Below, piece by piece: positions 14,101-28,300 of a DNA stretch of 64,000 bases. The DNA comes from Epiperipatus broadwayi. Taxonomy: Eukaryota; Onychophora; Udeonychophora; Euonychophora; Peripatidae. The notes under the pieces are model-generated. The model saw only the letters and a program-made list of their open reading frames with translations, did not search any database and was not told where the DNA came from. Position numbers and translations under genes: made by a program. The first letter of the stretch is position 1; every line of letters starts with the position of its first letter. The stretch spans positions 13,714,258 through 13,778,257 of the forward strand of contig JAQFVV010000013.1 in assembly GCA_028023455.1 (NCBI GenBank). The letters are read 5' to 3'.

Positions 14101-17100
14101 ATAATCAGTGCTCCATTTATATTAAAATAACAAATCTTCACACTTTACTGGACCGGATTCAATCTACTTCAACTTCCAACTTTTTGGCTATCAGTACCAC
14201 TGAAAATCGGAAGATGAAAAGCCCAAATAATAATAATAATGGGATCAGCATCGGATTTGGGCTTTTCATCTTCAGATTTTTAGTGATATGAATGGCTGAA
14301 GAGTTGGAGGTTGAAGTAGATTGAAGCCTGTCCAGTAAAGTATGAAGATTTGCTATCTTAATATAAACTGAGCATTGATTATATATGTGTGTGGGATATG
14401 TTAATCTGGACCAACTGATGAGTTTTGAGCATGAATACTTATGTTGGTGATTATTTATCTTTTTTACATGTGAGTGGTCATGTTTACCAGTATGAGTTAG
14501 TATGGATAGTTGAAGGGTGCTTGAAAGTTTAGGTTCAAATCACCTGTTTACAACTAAGTTCCATGTATATGAAGAATGCCTGCATCTCAAATATTACACA
14601 TTAAGCCTGCATCCTTCCCATCCCTCTTCTATGTATTTAAATGGATATGATCCCATACATGAAGGGTCAGTGTGATTTGAGATCAACATGAGCATAACAA
14701 TAATATTGGCATCAGCATGGGATTTGGGCATTTCATCTTCAGATTTTCAGTAGTACAGATGGCCAAAGAGTTTGAGGCTTAAGTACATTGAAGCTTGTCC
14801 AGTAAAGTATGAAGATTTTCTATCTTAATATAAAGTGGGCACTGATTATATATGTGTATGGGAGATGTTAATCTGGACCAACTGATGAGTGCTGAGCACA
14901 AATACATATGTTGGTGATTGTTTATCTTTTCTACATGTGTGTGGTCATGTGTATCAATGGTATGAGTCAGTGTGAATAGTTGAAGGGTGCTAACTCCAGG
15001 TATATGAAGAATGTCTGTATTTCAAATATTACACATTAAGCCTGCATCCTTCCCATCTCTCTTCTATGTATTTAAATGAATAAGGTCCTTACATGAGAGG
15101 TCAGTGTGTCTTGAGGTCAACATGGGCATAACAATAATATCAGCATCAGCATGGATTTGGGTTTTCCATTTTCAGATTTTCAGTGGTGCAGATGGCTGAA
15201 GAGTTGGAGGTTGAAGTAGATTGAAGCTTGTCCATTAAAGTTTGAAGATTTGCTATCTTAATATAAACTGAACACTGATTATATATATGTGTGGGAGATG
15301 TTAATCTGGATCAACTGATGAGTGCTCAGCATGAATACATATGTTGGTGATTATTAATGTTTTCTACATGTGTGTCAGTGATATGAGTTAGTATGGATAG
15401 TTGAAAGGTGCTTTAAAGTCTGTGTTCAAATCCCCTATATTTACAGTTAAGCTGCAGGTATATATAGAATGTCTGTATTTCAAATATTAAAGCAAGTAAT
15501 AGAAATATAATAAATCTGCACTATATTATTTAAAAATTGTGTAAAAAACATATAAAATCTTTAAACTAAATTAAAGAATCTAATACATGGCTAATATGTG
15601 AAACCAATTATTAATTATAGGAAACATAACTGTATGAATATATATTAAATATTTATTAAATTAATTATTGGCTTATAAAAAATGAATGGAAAATTATATA
15701 ATGTATATTTATATCAAATATTTTTAAACTTTTATTGGAAAAATGTAATTCAAAAATAATACATACAACATATATACAAAGAAAAGCTTGTTTAATACTT
15801 TAATAACATTGTATGCTGAGCATGCTTTGACTAGCTGATAGTCATATTCATAGCTATAATTATCTAAGAAAATTGTGAAATTTGTAAAAGAATAATAAAA
15901 GTGGTGATTTAAATAAAATTTGATTATCAGATGTAAATTGATTTAAATGAGTCACATTTTTGATAGGAGGACACAGGATTCTTGTTTGTTGATTGTGTTT
16001 ATGTTGTTGCCAATGTGCAAGTCCTCTTTATCTTTGCATTTAGCACCATTTCTTTCAGAGCAGTCAATACTGGCAGAGGTGAGTTCGAAGCTGTGACCAT
16101 GTTGTTAATGGAAAATATATTTAATATTTTTAATCTTAGCTCAATTACTTGCCTTTGGTATCTGTGTTGTGTGATTCTTGTTGAGAAATCAGCAAATATT
16201 TTTTATAATAAACTGTGTTGCAGTTTGTGTTGTGATCCTTCTAGTAAATCTCACAAATTTTCTTGGATAACTAAAACTATGAATATGACTAACCTGCTCA
16301 CGTATTAAACAAGCTTTTCTTTGTATACATACATTTATTTTTTTAATAATATACATTTATTCTGATTTATTTTTTATATATTGTACTAATGTTGTAATTG
16401 GTTATAGTTAATTTTATATATAAAAAAGATAGATGTCATTATGTATGAAATATAAATTGAAGCTTTAAAATATTTCCCATAGTAGTGATGATGATGATAA
16501 TAATAATAATTTGCCAAGAAAGCTTTTCTGTATTATTTTTATTATATATATAAAATTATTGCTGTTATTTAAAAATATTTTATTTTATATTGTATGATTT
16601 ATTTAAATATATGATAAAGCAGCATAATGGTTTTAATTTATTTCCATTTTTGATGATACAGAAATTTTATAAATTTTTTATAAATAATTCTTATAATAAA
16701 AAAATCAAATTTGTTTCATTATTATAACTGATCTTAATTTTCCTATAAGTATGTGTCCAACTAATCCCAGTTGAAAAGAAAATACTTTTATTCATACACA
16801 ATTTGTACAAAACAATTTATATGGAGCAGATCAAAAATATGCAGTAAATGTTCCAGTGTAAATAAGTTATTTTAAAATCAATTTTAATTGTATCACTTAT
16901 TTTAAATGCCCATTTGGAACCCTAAATATTTTCATAAAAAAAAAATTTGGACAGTATCAGATACCAGTTATAGTGATTATGTTATAAAAAATGTTGAAGA
17001 CATTATGAGATAATCTGAAATACAATAATTACTAGTATTAATATTTAAGCAGAAAAATCAAATTTTTATGAACTCTTAAATATATTTCTAGTAATTATGT

Positions 17101-17204
17101 GTGTTCTAAATATTTGAATTTGAACAATATTGTTTTATTATTAATTATTAAATTATATGAACTATTTTAGGGTTTGAGTCTTTATATTTTATCTAAGTCA
17201 GTCA

Positions 17205-17241
<37 letters not shown>

Positions 17242-20200
17242 AAAGAGAATAAATCATATAAAGCATTTAGTAGGATAATATTCTTCCTTAGCTTGATTGA
17301 GGAGTGATAGATCTTATACTGTAACCTGTATAAGATAGCATAATTAAAAGGTCATGGAAGCAGACACATACAATAGAATATAAGTAATTGTCATTTAATT
17401 ATGGTAATCTAACTAGATAACAAATGCATCCTACTCTTTACTGTTATTTATACCATTAAAATTACTGTTCTATGTGGTACTTTGGATGATTATATGTTAT
17501 CATAATGGATATCACCTTATCCAGTTAAATGTGATTATATATCCCCAGTCAACAGATTCAGACATTTATAAAATAATTTACTATTGATGATGAAAATATT
17601 ATTATTTAACTTTTACATTCTGATCATCATTATCAGTGGTTATTCTATTTCCTCTTTTTTATATATTCTAATAAAATATATATTGGAGCAGTCATATATG
17701 TACACACGCACATATATGTATGTGTGTGTGCTTCATGTATATATTGTTGTCATTAAGTTATAATTCTAAGGTATTATAAAAAAATAATGTAAAAAGAAAT
17801 TTAATTGGTACTGTGGTATTAGAGCTGCGACATGAAGAATTATAATCGTTTAATCATGAAATTAATTAGGTTATTAAATCAAAAACATATTTTAAAATCT
17901 ACATTTTAAAAAAAAACAATTTAACAAAAAAAATACAAAAAACATTAATGTGAAGAATAGTTAAAATGCGTGTTTAAATCAAATTGAGTGTGTGTTTGCA
18001 CGTGCATATTCTGCATAATCTATTTTAATACATTGTACAGGCTTACACTTGCATTTATATATGCAATATATGCGGGATTCGAACTCAGACTTTCACACGA
18101 CCTACAACTTTCAGTGCCATCTTATATTGCTGACTCACCTGATCACACACATGTTGAAAAGATAAATAATCACCAGTATACGTATTTTGTGCTAAACCAG
18201 CACTCATTAAAGTATGAAGATTGGTTATCTTAATATAAAGCTGAGTACTGATTGTATATATGTGTGCGGAGATGGTAATCTGAACCAGCTGATGAGTGCT
18301 GGTTTAGCATGAAATACATATATCGGTGATTATTTATCTTTTCAACATGTGTGTGATCAGGTGAGTCAACAATATAAGATGGCACTGAGAGCTGTAGGTC
18401 GTGTGAAAGTCTGAGTTCGAATCCTGCATATATTACATATATAAATGCAGGTGTAAGCCTGTACAATGTATTAAAATAGATTATGCAGAATATGCATGTG
18501 CAAACACACAATCAATTTGATTTAAACATGCATTTTAACTATTCTTCACATTAAAGCTTTTCGTATTTTTTTTGTTAAATTGTTTTTTTTTTTAATGTAG
18601 ATTTTAAAATATGTTTTTGATTTAATAACCTAATTAATTTAATGATTAAATGATTATAATTCTTCATGTAGCAGCTCTAATACCACAGTACCATTTAATT
18701 TTATAAAATTTAATGTTATGTGGGAGTAAAGGGGGTTTCAAGTCAGCAAAGAAAATTTAACTAATTAATTAGAATCAACTGATGTTCAAAAAAATGTATG
18801 AATTAAAATCTAATTTTGGAAGTTATATTTTAGTTTATCATTGTCATTATGGTAAAAGGTGATAAGAAATACCTAATTATTATAAGAGATTAGCCAACAC
18901 CAAAGGTATTCAGAATTTAATTAAGAAAAATGCAATTAGTAAAATTTTAAAATTAAACTAGATCGAGATTATGATCAGTAAGATTTTTTTAGATAGTAAA
19001 GAAAGGAACTTTCTTTAAATTTTAAAATTAATTAATCAATTTGGAAAACATCCAGATGTTTTTGTTTTGATGAATATGTATATATAGGGGCAGCAAGAAA
19101 GAGTTTTAGTTCTTGTAAACTTTTTATAAAGTTTTTTAAGCTATTAAGATTATGTTACCCTATAACCAGTGAGTAGAGCATGTCAATTTCTCTGACCATC
19201 TCTGGAGGAGAGTGAGTATGGATTTCCCTTGTACCATAGAATGTTATACTGGTGAAGTTCCTGTCTACATTTGATGATCAAATTGCTGACATATGCCATT
19301 ACCATCAATAGGAAGCCCTTAGTATAATGCCACCAACTGACCAACCAGACAATAGCCAAGAACAGTACTCCATAAAACCAATGAACTGTATCATGAGGTT
19401 CAGCATAGTGTTTCTACTATTTGTCAAAATCTTTCTTGAAAGCCTCTTAAAATAGTGGTCTTATTTTAACTTTATTATAAATTTTAATTTATTGGCAAAC
19501 AGTTATAGCCTCTCTAATATTCTTTCATTCCTTGCTTAAATAACTATTTATTAATTGTTCTTTAAAATGTATTTTTACTACTATATAAAATATTCTTATT
19601 GTATTATTAAAATATGTTTTGTATTGTATTTTGACCCATGTAACTAATTGTACATATTAAGGAAGATCAACTATTATAATATACTCAATCCTTTTTAAAT
19701 CTGCTAGATGAATGAGATAAAATTAGTAATTATATGTCAGTGACTAAATATTTAACATTCCAGTAATTAAATAAAAGTAAAACATTTAAATCCCTACTCT
19801 CATCTATTCTAATTGGTTTTTAAGGTCTATTTGTTATTTCAAAATTAGCCATTTACAGGATGTCATTTGGACAATAATGCAAAGTCAAATGGTTTATAAA
19901 CAACTTTCAATTTTAAAAAAATTAAAATCTAGTGTTAAGAAGTTAAAACTTTATTTTTTTAAAAGGGACATATATATATATGTTTACTGCAGCTATGCTA
20001 TTTTCAATTCTATAAAACTTATATTACATATAATACCAACATTCCACTCTTCTTACACTTTAAAGCAAAATATATTTATTTATTCTTTACAGTTTCGACT
20101 GTTCCTAGTAGTCTTCATCAGATCTACAAAATTTAAACATTATATCAATACAACCATATTTCATACATATATTTATTATAATCTTACACTTTTATCAACT

Positions 20201-22324
20201 TAATTATTAACATTACTTTATTTATTAAACTTACTATTTTATAACTTTTGAACTTTTTAATTCTATTTTATCCTTTATTTTTCTTATTTATTTTATTCTT
20301 AATTATTATTATATTTATATTTATTCACCTTTTACCTTTGCCATAATTTTAGAAATTTAATGTAATATTTATAAAATCTTTCTTATATTACTATATTCAT
20401 ATATTTAACTTTATTTTACATTTCACTTATTTTTACATATTATCTTAATTTTTTATTTTATTCCATTCCTTAATCCCTTTTTTATCCACATTTTATTCCT
20501 TCTTTTTTCATTTACTTATTTTTTATAAAATTACTTTTATTTTTATATGTATTTTAATTTTTTATTTTTTACTTTATCTAATTTTACTCTCTTGATTCCA
20601 CCATTTTCTCTATCCCATCATATCTCCTACTTCCTTTTCCTTATGTCATATTAATATACAGCTCCCTCTATTATCTATTGTACAAACTACATATTTACTT
20701 AATTTTTTATTATTAGTTTTCACTTTTTATTATATTTATTTTTTATATTTATTTTTTTATACTAAGATAGTTTTAAAAACCTCTTCTCTATTAATATTTG
20801 GGTTTATCTTCTTTATTAAAATTGCCTCCCTTATTTTTTATCTCTTCTATTACTTGCATAACTTATCATTCTAATATTCTCTTTACTAGTTTATGACCTG
20901 TCTCCATGAAATGTATATATACTGGTGATCCTCTATCATATTTATGTTGTTTTAACCTAGTATATATTGAATTTTTCATCCCACCTACATATTTATTTGT
21001 AATCCATTTATCCTTACATTTTCTACATTCTATCTCATAAACTCCATTTATATATTTCTCTTCCCCACCTATATATCTATTATCTAAAATATTCATTATA
21101 TTTTTCTTTTTTTTATTCACTACTTTATATTTATATATCACTTTTAAATTCTTTTTTAATTTTTCTAATATTAGTAATTCTCCTTACTATACTACTATCA
21201 TTAGCTTTTATTCCTATGTATTCCTTCTTTTCTTTTTATTTTCCCTTTTTCGTTTCCCTCTTTTTTATATAACTGTTCTATCTTTTTTATATTCTTTTTT
21301 ATTACCTCTTCTGGATATTCATTTTTCTTGAAATCTTTCTTTATTATAATTTTTTCTTTATCATATTCTCCTTCATCACAATAATATTTTGCTCTATATA
21401 CCTTAGAACATAATGAAATATATGATGCAATAGTTTATTTTATAAAACTTTTAATACAATTTAGTTTAATATATTATCATTATGGGCTGTCATATCAATA
21501 TTTTGCATATATGTAAGACTTATGGGGCAGATCTTCAATTAAGCAAGAGTAATTTTCTTATGAAATTTATATATATATGAATAACTGCATAGGTCCTGAT
21601 TAAATCTATATAATACATGTCTGCATATTATGAACTTATGACATGATTGTTCCATTTTATTTTACATATAATTAATGATAAGGTCTAATATTCCTTATTT
21701 ATATTTAGCATCACTGGATTGTTTAATTTCATAGTCATTTTATTTCATTCCTCCAGCAGACACACATTTCTGCTTTGGAGAAAATTAATTTTCCAAGTCC
21801 CTTTTTAATATGATCCATACAAATGCAGAATTTTTCTTACTTCAGATCCGGAGGACCTTCATTTTTATATAACTAATTGGGCAGTGGATTGTTCCTGCCT
21901 GTTAGTGAGATTTATTGATGATTATGGGGAAGATGCCCATTCTTTCCTACCATGAGCCATTTATTTAAGAGACTTGAATATGATCTTATGGAGGCAAGTA
22001 TATTCCAGTCTACTTTGTCATTGGACTGTTTACCGTATCATTGAACTATTTATTACTATAGCAACCCAGTACTGACTCCCTTATGTATGTTAAAGCCTGA
22101 TATTTCAGCATTGATGGGTCGTGATTATGAGAGCTATGTGATCATCTATTTTAACCATATTTTTCTTGAGATAATTAAACTTATCCTGTTTCATTTATTG
22201 TCATGTACTTGTTTAGGAAATATCTGCCCTAGAGATCATCAAATCTATCACCCAAAATATATATTTGTGTGAATTGAAATTCCTTGTATATATACAATCA
22301 CAAATTAAATGTCATGTATTCTCT

Positions 22325-22366
<42 letters not shown>

Positions 22367-25300
22367 CGCGCGCTATACCTTGAAACTCTTAACACATAGA
22401 ATCACTAATTAGTGTCATTCACACTTCTCCGATGAGTCTAAAAACAATTAAGTGATGTTCATTTCTTTGTACTATATTACTAATAAAGTGTCTTATTTTC
22501 ACATATTATTGGATGTCTTGTTTGCCACAGGGAAATCATGTAGTTTCAATATAATTCTAGGAATCTCTCTCTTCCTGATCACTGAGCTCTATTTAAAAAT
22601 GAAGTATTCTATGGATTGGAATGAGTTGGTGGTAGAAATTACCCTAGTTATGATTTTGCTTTTGTTGCCTCATTATGGCCATTACAATATATAACCACTG
22701 AAATCTTTTAGAATTGTTGAAGATTTTTTATAAAAGTTTATTAAAACATGAACCACCATCAAAGGTAAAATATCTCGCAAAAATCTTTCTTACTGTCCAT
22801 ATATTTCATGAATTAATCTCCAGTCATTAGATGATCCAGAAATTAGGAACAACTGAATATTCAAATAGAAATTCTTATTTTAGATTTATATATCTTAATC
22901 GCAAACTGTTTACTTTAAAGTTTGAATTTTTTATCTTGAATGTTTTTTTATTCTATTAGATATAGTGGCATAGATGTAAACTGTCTCCACCCATTGTGAA
23001 AGATGAATGCTACAAGTGATAGTTAAAATGTTCAAGGTTATATTAGTCATAGTTAAAATATATAAACAAAATGTCAGCATATTAATTTTGGGTGGATATT
23101 CAGATATTCAAATCTCTGATTCATCTGACAATCATTCATGAAATATACATGTTTGATTTGGGATATTATATACTGAGTGTAATATATATATATATATATA
23201 AAACAAAATAAATGTGTGTTATAGATACAAATGTAAAACTTTAAAATGTTAGAATTAAATATGCACAGTGGAAGTGCTCTGAGTCTAATTTGCATATTCA
23301 CCTAGTTCAGTTCGAATATTTGCATATCAGTATATCGTTGGAGAATGATAAGAGGTTTTGTACTTCTTGATAATGAAGGGTAAGCCTTCGAAAATGTTTG
23401 GAGAATTAATAAATTGTTGATATTTGTCATAGAATGATTCAAGATAATTTTTCTTATATCATACCTGAATTATAATTTATAATTGTGTGCATATTTAATT
23501 CGAACATTTTAAAGTTTTATATACTGAGTGATAAACTCATGATGTACTAGCAGATTTGATTGGGTACAAAATTATTCTGATACATGAAACAATTTATTAC
23601 TTATGTATTTATATATTTAAATTTTAAAAAATGATATTAGCAAGTCTTTGATTTTTTTTTTTTACTAAGACCTTAAAAAAGAGCTTTTAAATATATAATA
23701 TTTATTTGACATGTTTTTGTCATTACATCAGCTATTACCATGTAAACTTGTTGATTCTTATCGATTCAGTGTGATGAGTTTGCTGTTATCTACTTCTAAG
23801 TTTGAATCAAATAAACACCATGATTTTTCTGTTTTGTTTATATAACTCTGGTAGTTTTTGATTAAGAAATTGACTGTTTTGGAAATCAGGATAAAAGTAT
23901 ATTTATGGGAATGGGTATATTATTGGTATTAATCTATGGTGATTATATTGTGATTGGCAGTGGTTGTTGCGCAAAGACAGATAATATTATGAATCATTAG
24001 GTTTTGAGCTTAAGCTGGCAATTGTTAAGTTTAGATCATTTTCAAATGAAAAAAATGCATAAAATAGAATAAATACTTTATCATAAATCAGGTATAGTCA
24101 AATGTTGTACTTTATAAAAAAGATATTTAATTTACAATATTTTGTAAAATGATGGCACTTCTTATAAAGGAATAATATTAGGTAGTGACTCTAATAGCAG
24201 ATATTAAATACCAATATTTCATAGTTTATATGCCATTGAGTTTTTATATTTATAAAAAATAGAGTACTTTTTATATGTCATGCACTGATCCATGCTATAT
24301 AGAGGGTTCCATAAATCCACTAGCATTTAGTTTATTTCACTACAAAACATTAACATTTTTTATATGCTAGTTCTGCCACCTATTTTTACTTTTAGTAATA
24401 TAAATGTTAATGTTTGGTAAGTACTATTTAACACTATTTTATTCATATTTGAAAATTAATTTTTGCTTTATGGCCTTTATCAGTGACAAATATTATTTTG
24501 GAGGCTCTATCAACAGATGAAGTGACACTTTACTAATATTACTATATACAAGCTGATTTCTCATACCATATATATTTTGATTATGAGTTTGCTTGTGAAA
24601 AGTAGTGTGTAATCTAAAGAAAAGGGTATGTAATATATATTTTTTGTTTTAGCAAAAAGTGTGTTAGCATATTTGTTACAAATTTTAAGAAAAGTAATAA
24701 ACAGTGAGGATTGCCAATTCCTCTACAAGCTTTATGATAAATGCTTAGCCAGAGCCAGCACTTAAAATATCTCTGTCAGGAACCCCTCCCCAAACCCCTG
24801 ACCATGGTTTCATGCTTTGGCACTCCTCAGAGAGGTGTCAGGGTAGGTTCAGACACTAGATCTAAAAATACCAACCCAAAGCTAAGCACTTAGCTAAAAG
24901 TTATCTATTGAGTGGAAAATCTGAAATTTTCAGACATGTACATGTCTTCAAACCCAGCTATCCAACTCAAATAGCTATATGGGGCTGATAGATCTTCAGC
25001 CATGCCACATAGTAGTAGTCATAGCAATATAAAATTGCATAAGACTTTTTGGCAGAGACTATAAATAGTCAAAATAAAAGTCATAGATCAATTCATAGAT
25101 CACATGACCCTATCTCTTAAGCTTGTAAGTTATAAACAGTGAGGATTGCCAATTCCTCTACAAGCTTTATGATAAATGCTTAGCCAGAGCCAGCACTTAA
25201 AATATCTCTGTCAGGAACCCCTCCCCAAACCCCTGACCATGGTTTCGTGCTTTGGCACTCCTCAGAGAGGTGTCAGGGTAGGTTCAGACACTAGATCTAA

Positions 25301-28300
25301 AAATACCAACCCAAAGCTAAGCACTTAGCTAAAAGTTATCTATTGAGTGGAAAATCTGAAATTTTCAGACATGTACATGTCTTCAAACCCAGCTATCCAA
25401 TTCAAATAGCTATATGGGGCTGATAGATCTTCAGCCATGCCACATAGTAGTAGTCATAGCAATATAAAATTGCATAAGACTTTTTGGCAGAGACTATTTA
25501 TAGTCTTTAAGAAAAGTAGTTTGTACACAATAAACCATATAGAAGGTTCTTGAAAGTCCTTTAATGATGATGATAATGTCATGATTGCTTATTATAGTAG
25601 AAGTCCTAAAAAGTCCCTTTTGCTATTATTTGCTGAAGCAGGAATGTTAAATCCTGTCATTTCACATGTTTCTAGGTTAATAAGCAGGAAAATAGAAAAA
25701 TGCTCAATGTTATGATAATGATTATTAACATAATAAATGATATACGAGTATGATTTGTATAATGTATTAACACAAATGTTCAGTTTTACTTTTGAAGCTT
25801 TTACTAATGATATAGATTGCTAATTAAGCATTTTGATCAAGCTATATAAAAAAACTCTTTTGTTTTGTAGTTAGTTTCTTGCAAAATCATTTATAGCAAG
25901 TACAAAGTTCTCAAGTTTATTATTTATATATTACAATCTTTAAGGAAAAAATACTATTTTTATAAAATTTTAAAATACTGAATTTTTATTGTGTTATTAA
26001 AATTGTTTTGCAGTTACTTTGCACGATTTGAGTTACCTAGTTTAATTAAAGAAAAAGTCCATGCAGTCAAAGTTCTAATTGCCTACAAGCTGGATGGAAA
26101 TATGGAGTAAGTTTAATTTATATACTTATACTTTGCATGTACACACACACATCTTTATATATGTTTATATTTTATTTTCCTTTTTTTTTTTGATGGTTGC
26201 ATATTAAATGTTTGTTCACTTTTCTCATCTCTATGATTTTGCCATTTTATCAATTTTTGGTTGTAACTTTACATATCTTTTATCTAGAATCTAATCAATG
26301 GTATTTGAGACACATCAGCTCAGCATAACTGTTGTTAAAAGTTTTTTAATTCAGCAAACCAATAGTTAAAATAGTTTTTGAAATATTCATTCTCAAAATT
26401 TGTTATACTTTATAAAATACTACATTTTTATTTCCTGTATTTTTAATACTTGACTAACAAATTCATGTTTATTATTGACAAAATAAAGAAAATTTGTAAT
26501 TAAGCAAATATTTATCAATAGTAAAAGCATACTGTTTTATATAAATGCATGGACAAAATTCCTAAAAACAATTTCATATGTATAAGCAGATCCCTAATCT
26601 TAGTTAACACTTAATCATATTGTGAATGTATGTTTATTTATTATCAGTCATACTCCTGTGAAGTGGTTCTGACTAATAATAGCAGATATAATGTAATCAA
26701 TGTCACAACATGTGTAAGAGATACCTTTGTTCAAGGTAAATTTTAGCTTTCTTTTCATTCTATGAAATAAAATTTGTAAATTAAAAGACATTTTTTCCCC
26801 AGTTTCTTTGCAATAAAGATTTGAAAATATGACTTTAGTCATTTAACATGTTCAATAAATACCTTAGGGGTTTTATTTATTTATTTCTATAAAACAAACC
26901 TTGAGATTAAAACATATGCTATAATAAAATATATTAATGGTTACAAAAATAATTTTTGAAACTAATTAAAATAATACCTTAAATCAAAAATATTTATTTA
27001 GTAAATTTGAAATTTTTAATTTTTTTCTTTTAAAAGGTTCCATATATCTGCAAATAAGATAATTATTTTAAATATCTAAGTGGTTAAAAACTTTCCCCAC
27101 CACCAGTACACACATCTATAAAAACACTGCACTGCCTATCTTCACTTCCCAAGCCACTCTGATATTATATAAGTAATTTTGTTTCCAAATTTACTTACCT
27201 GCTTATTAAAAATATTATCTTTAGCTATAACATGTTTCTCTGGAATGCTTCATCTTGAGCTCCATTCTGCACAGCAAGGAGGAAAGAGAGTTTGATTTGT
27301 CTTCATATCTTTCATAAGTACAATAATTGTAAAATCTGATGCAACTCTTGGATTTCTTTACCAATATTTAGATCAAGTTTAACTGGTATGTTAATAATAG
27401 TTCTTGTTTGTTTAAAAACCTTCAAAATATCTCATGCATAAATTATCCATATATTCTATTAACAAAGTTATATTTATTCAATAAAATATATTTACACTAT
27501 TATTTCATTTTTATTTGCGTATTATTCCACTATTAATAACTATATTTTATTGTATATAGTCTGACATTCTATATTTTTATACTTATATTGTTTATTGATG
27601 TAACTTTTATATTTCATTCTGACCATCAAATTAAATCAGCTTTCAATAGCATGACTGATATAAGTCTTCTATTTCATTAGCACCAACTTGTTAAAAATAT
27701 TGGTTTTAAAAATATATTACTTACTTTTAATTCAGAATCTTTTACAAATAACTTGTTTACATTTTCTATTAACAAAATTAGCCTCTCTTATTTTTGTTCA
27801 TTACTAAAATATTTACAATATTTTATTATTTAATTTCTTAATGTTTATTAATAACTAAGTCATATTATATATATATATACTATTATACAGTTCAGCAATT
27901 AGGAATTTAACCAGGATTTATATAAGAAAATTTAATTTTCATATCTAGATTGTTTATTCATTAAATTTTTAGAAGCCATTAAAACCCTTACACTTTAGTT
28001 TGCTTATTCATAAGTTATGTTGAATAACTTTAAAAAACATTAAACACTTGATTTGTTATATTAAATACATTTTTTAAACTTTGTTAATTGTGCATTCATC
28101 TAGGGATTTATTATAATCAAGAGAATTGTATTAAATAATATCATTATCATGAAATTTATTAAGGAATTAAATATTTATGAAAGCAATAAATATCTTTTTA
28201 AATATTAGGTTTTTTGCTCATTCTGTTTTTCTTAGGTTTCAACTGTAGTATAAATTATGAATGAATTATGAGTTTTTAGCTAAAAAACAAATCTAAGTCA

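Larger units (their letters stand above)
13440..15700. repeat. Large imperfect inverted repeat with duplicated arm units
   Basis: Sequence from about 13450 to 14225 recurs inverted in 14250-15700. Landmarks pair up: 'ACTTTACTGGACC' (14143) with 'GTCCAGTAAAGT' (14330); 'GTTTGAACACAGACTT' (13937) with 'GTCTGTGTTCAAATCCCC' (15418); 'TATTCATACAGTTATGTTT' (13512) with its complement near 15628. The centre is the TAATAATAATAAT tract at about 14228-14240. The right arm is longer because its unit is repeated in tandem. Part of the recurrent repeat family; the outermost part includes PLE-derived DNA on the left. Confidence 0.8.

Noticed and set aside
15982-16308. 108-codon plus-strand frame
   Set aside because: No recognisable domain, no splice or repeat context; AT-rich chance frame with Cys clusters.
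17988-18511. The same predicted peptide on both strands (MCVCTCIFCIIYFNTLYRLT...)
   Set aside because: It is the inverted arm of a foldback element read from each side; no domain, and composition follows the repeat.
20080-20125. Confident canonical hammerhead ribozyme
   Set aside because: Core order is right, but an extra A precedes stem II and stem I was not found, so it is listed only as hammerhead-like.
21720-22030. Possible exon or pseudogene (TSDPEDLHFYITNWAVD...)
   Set aside because: Protein-like for about 45 codons but no family recognised, no splice context, and stops on both sides.
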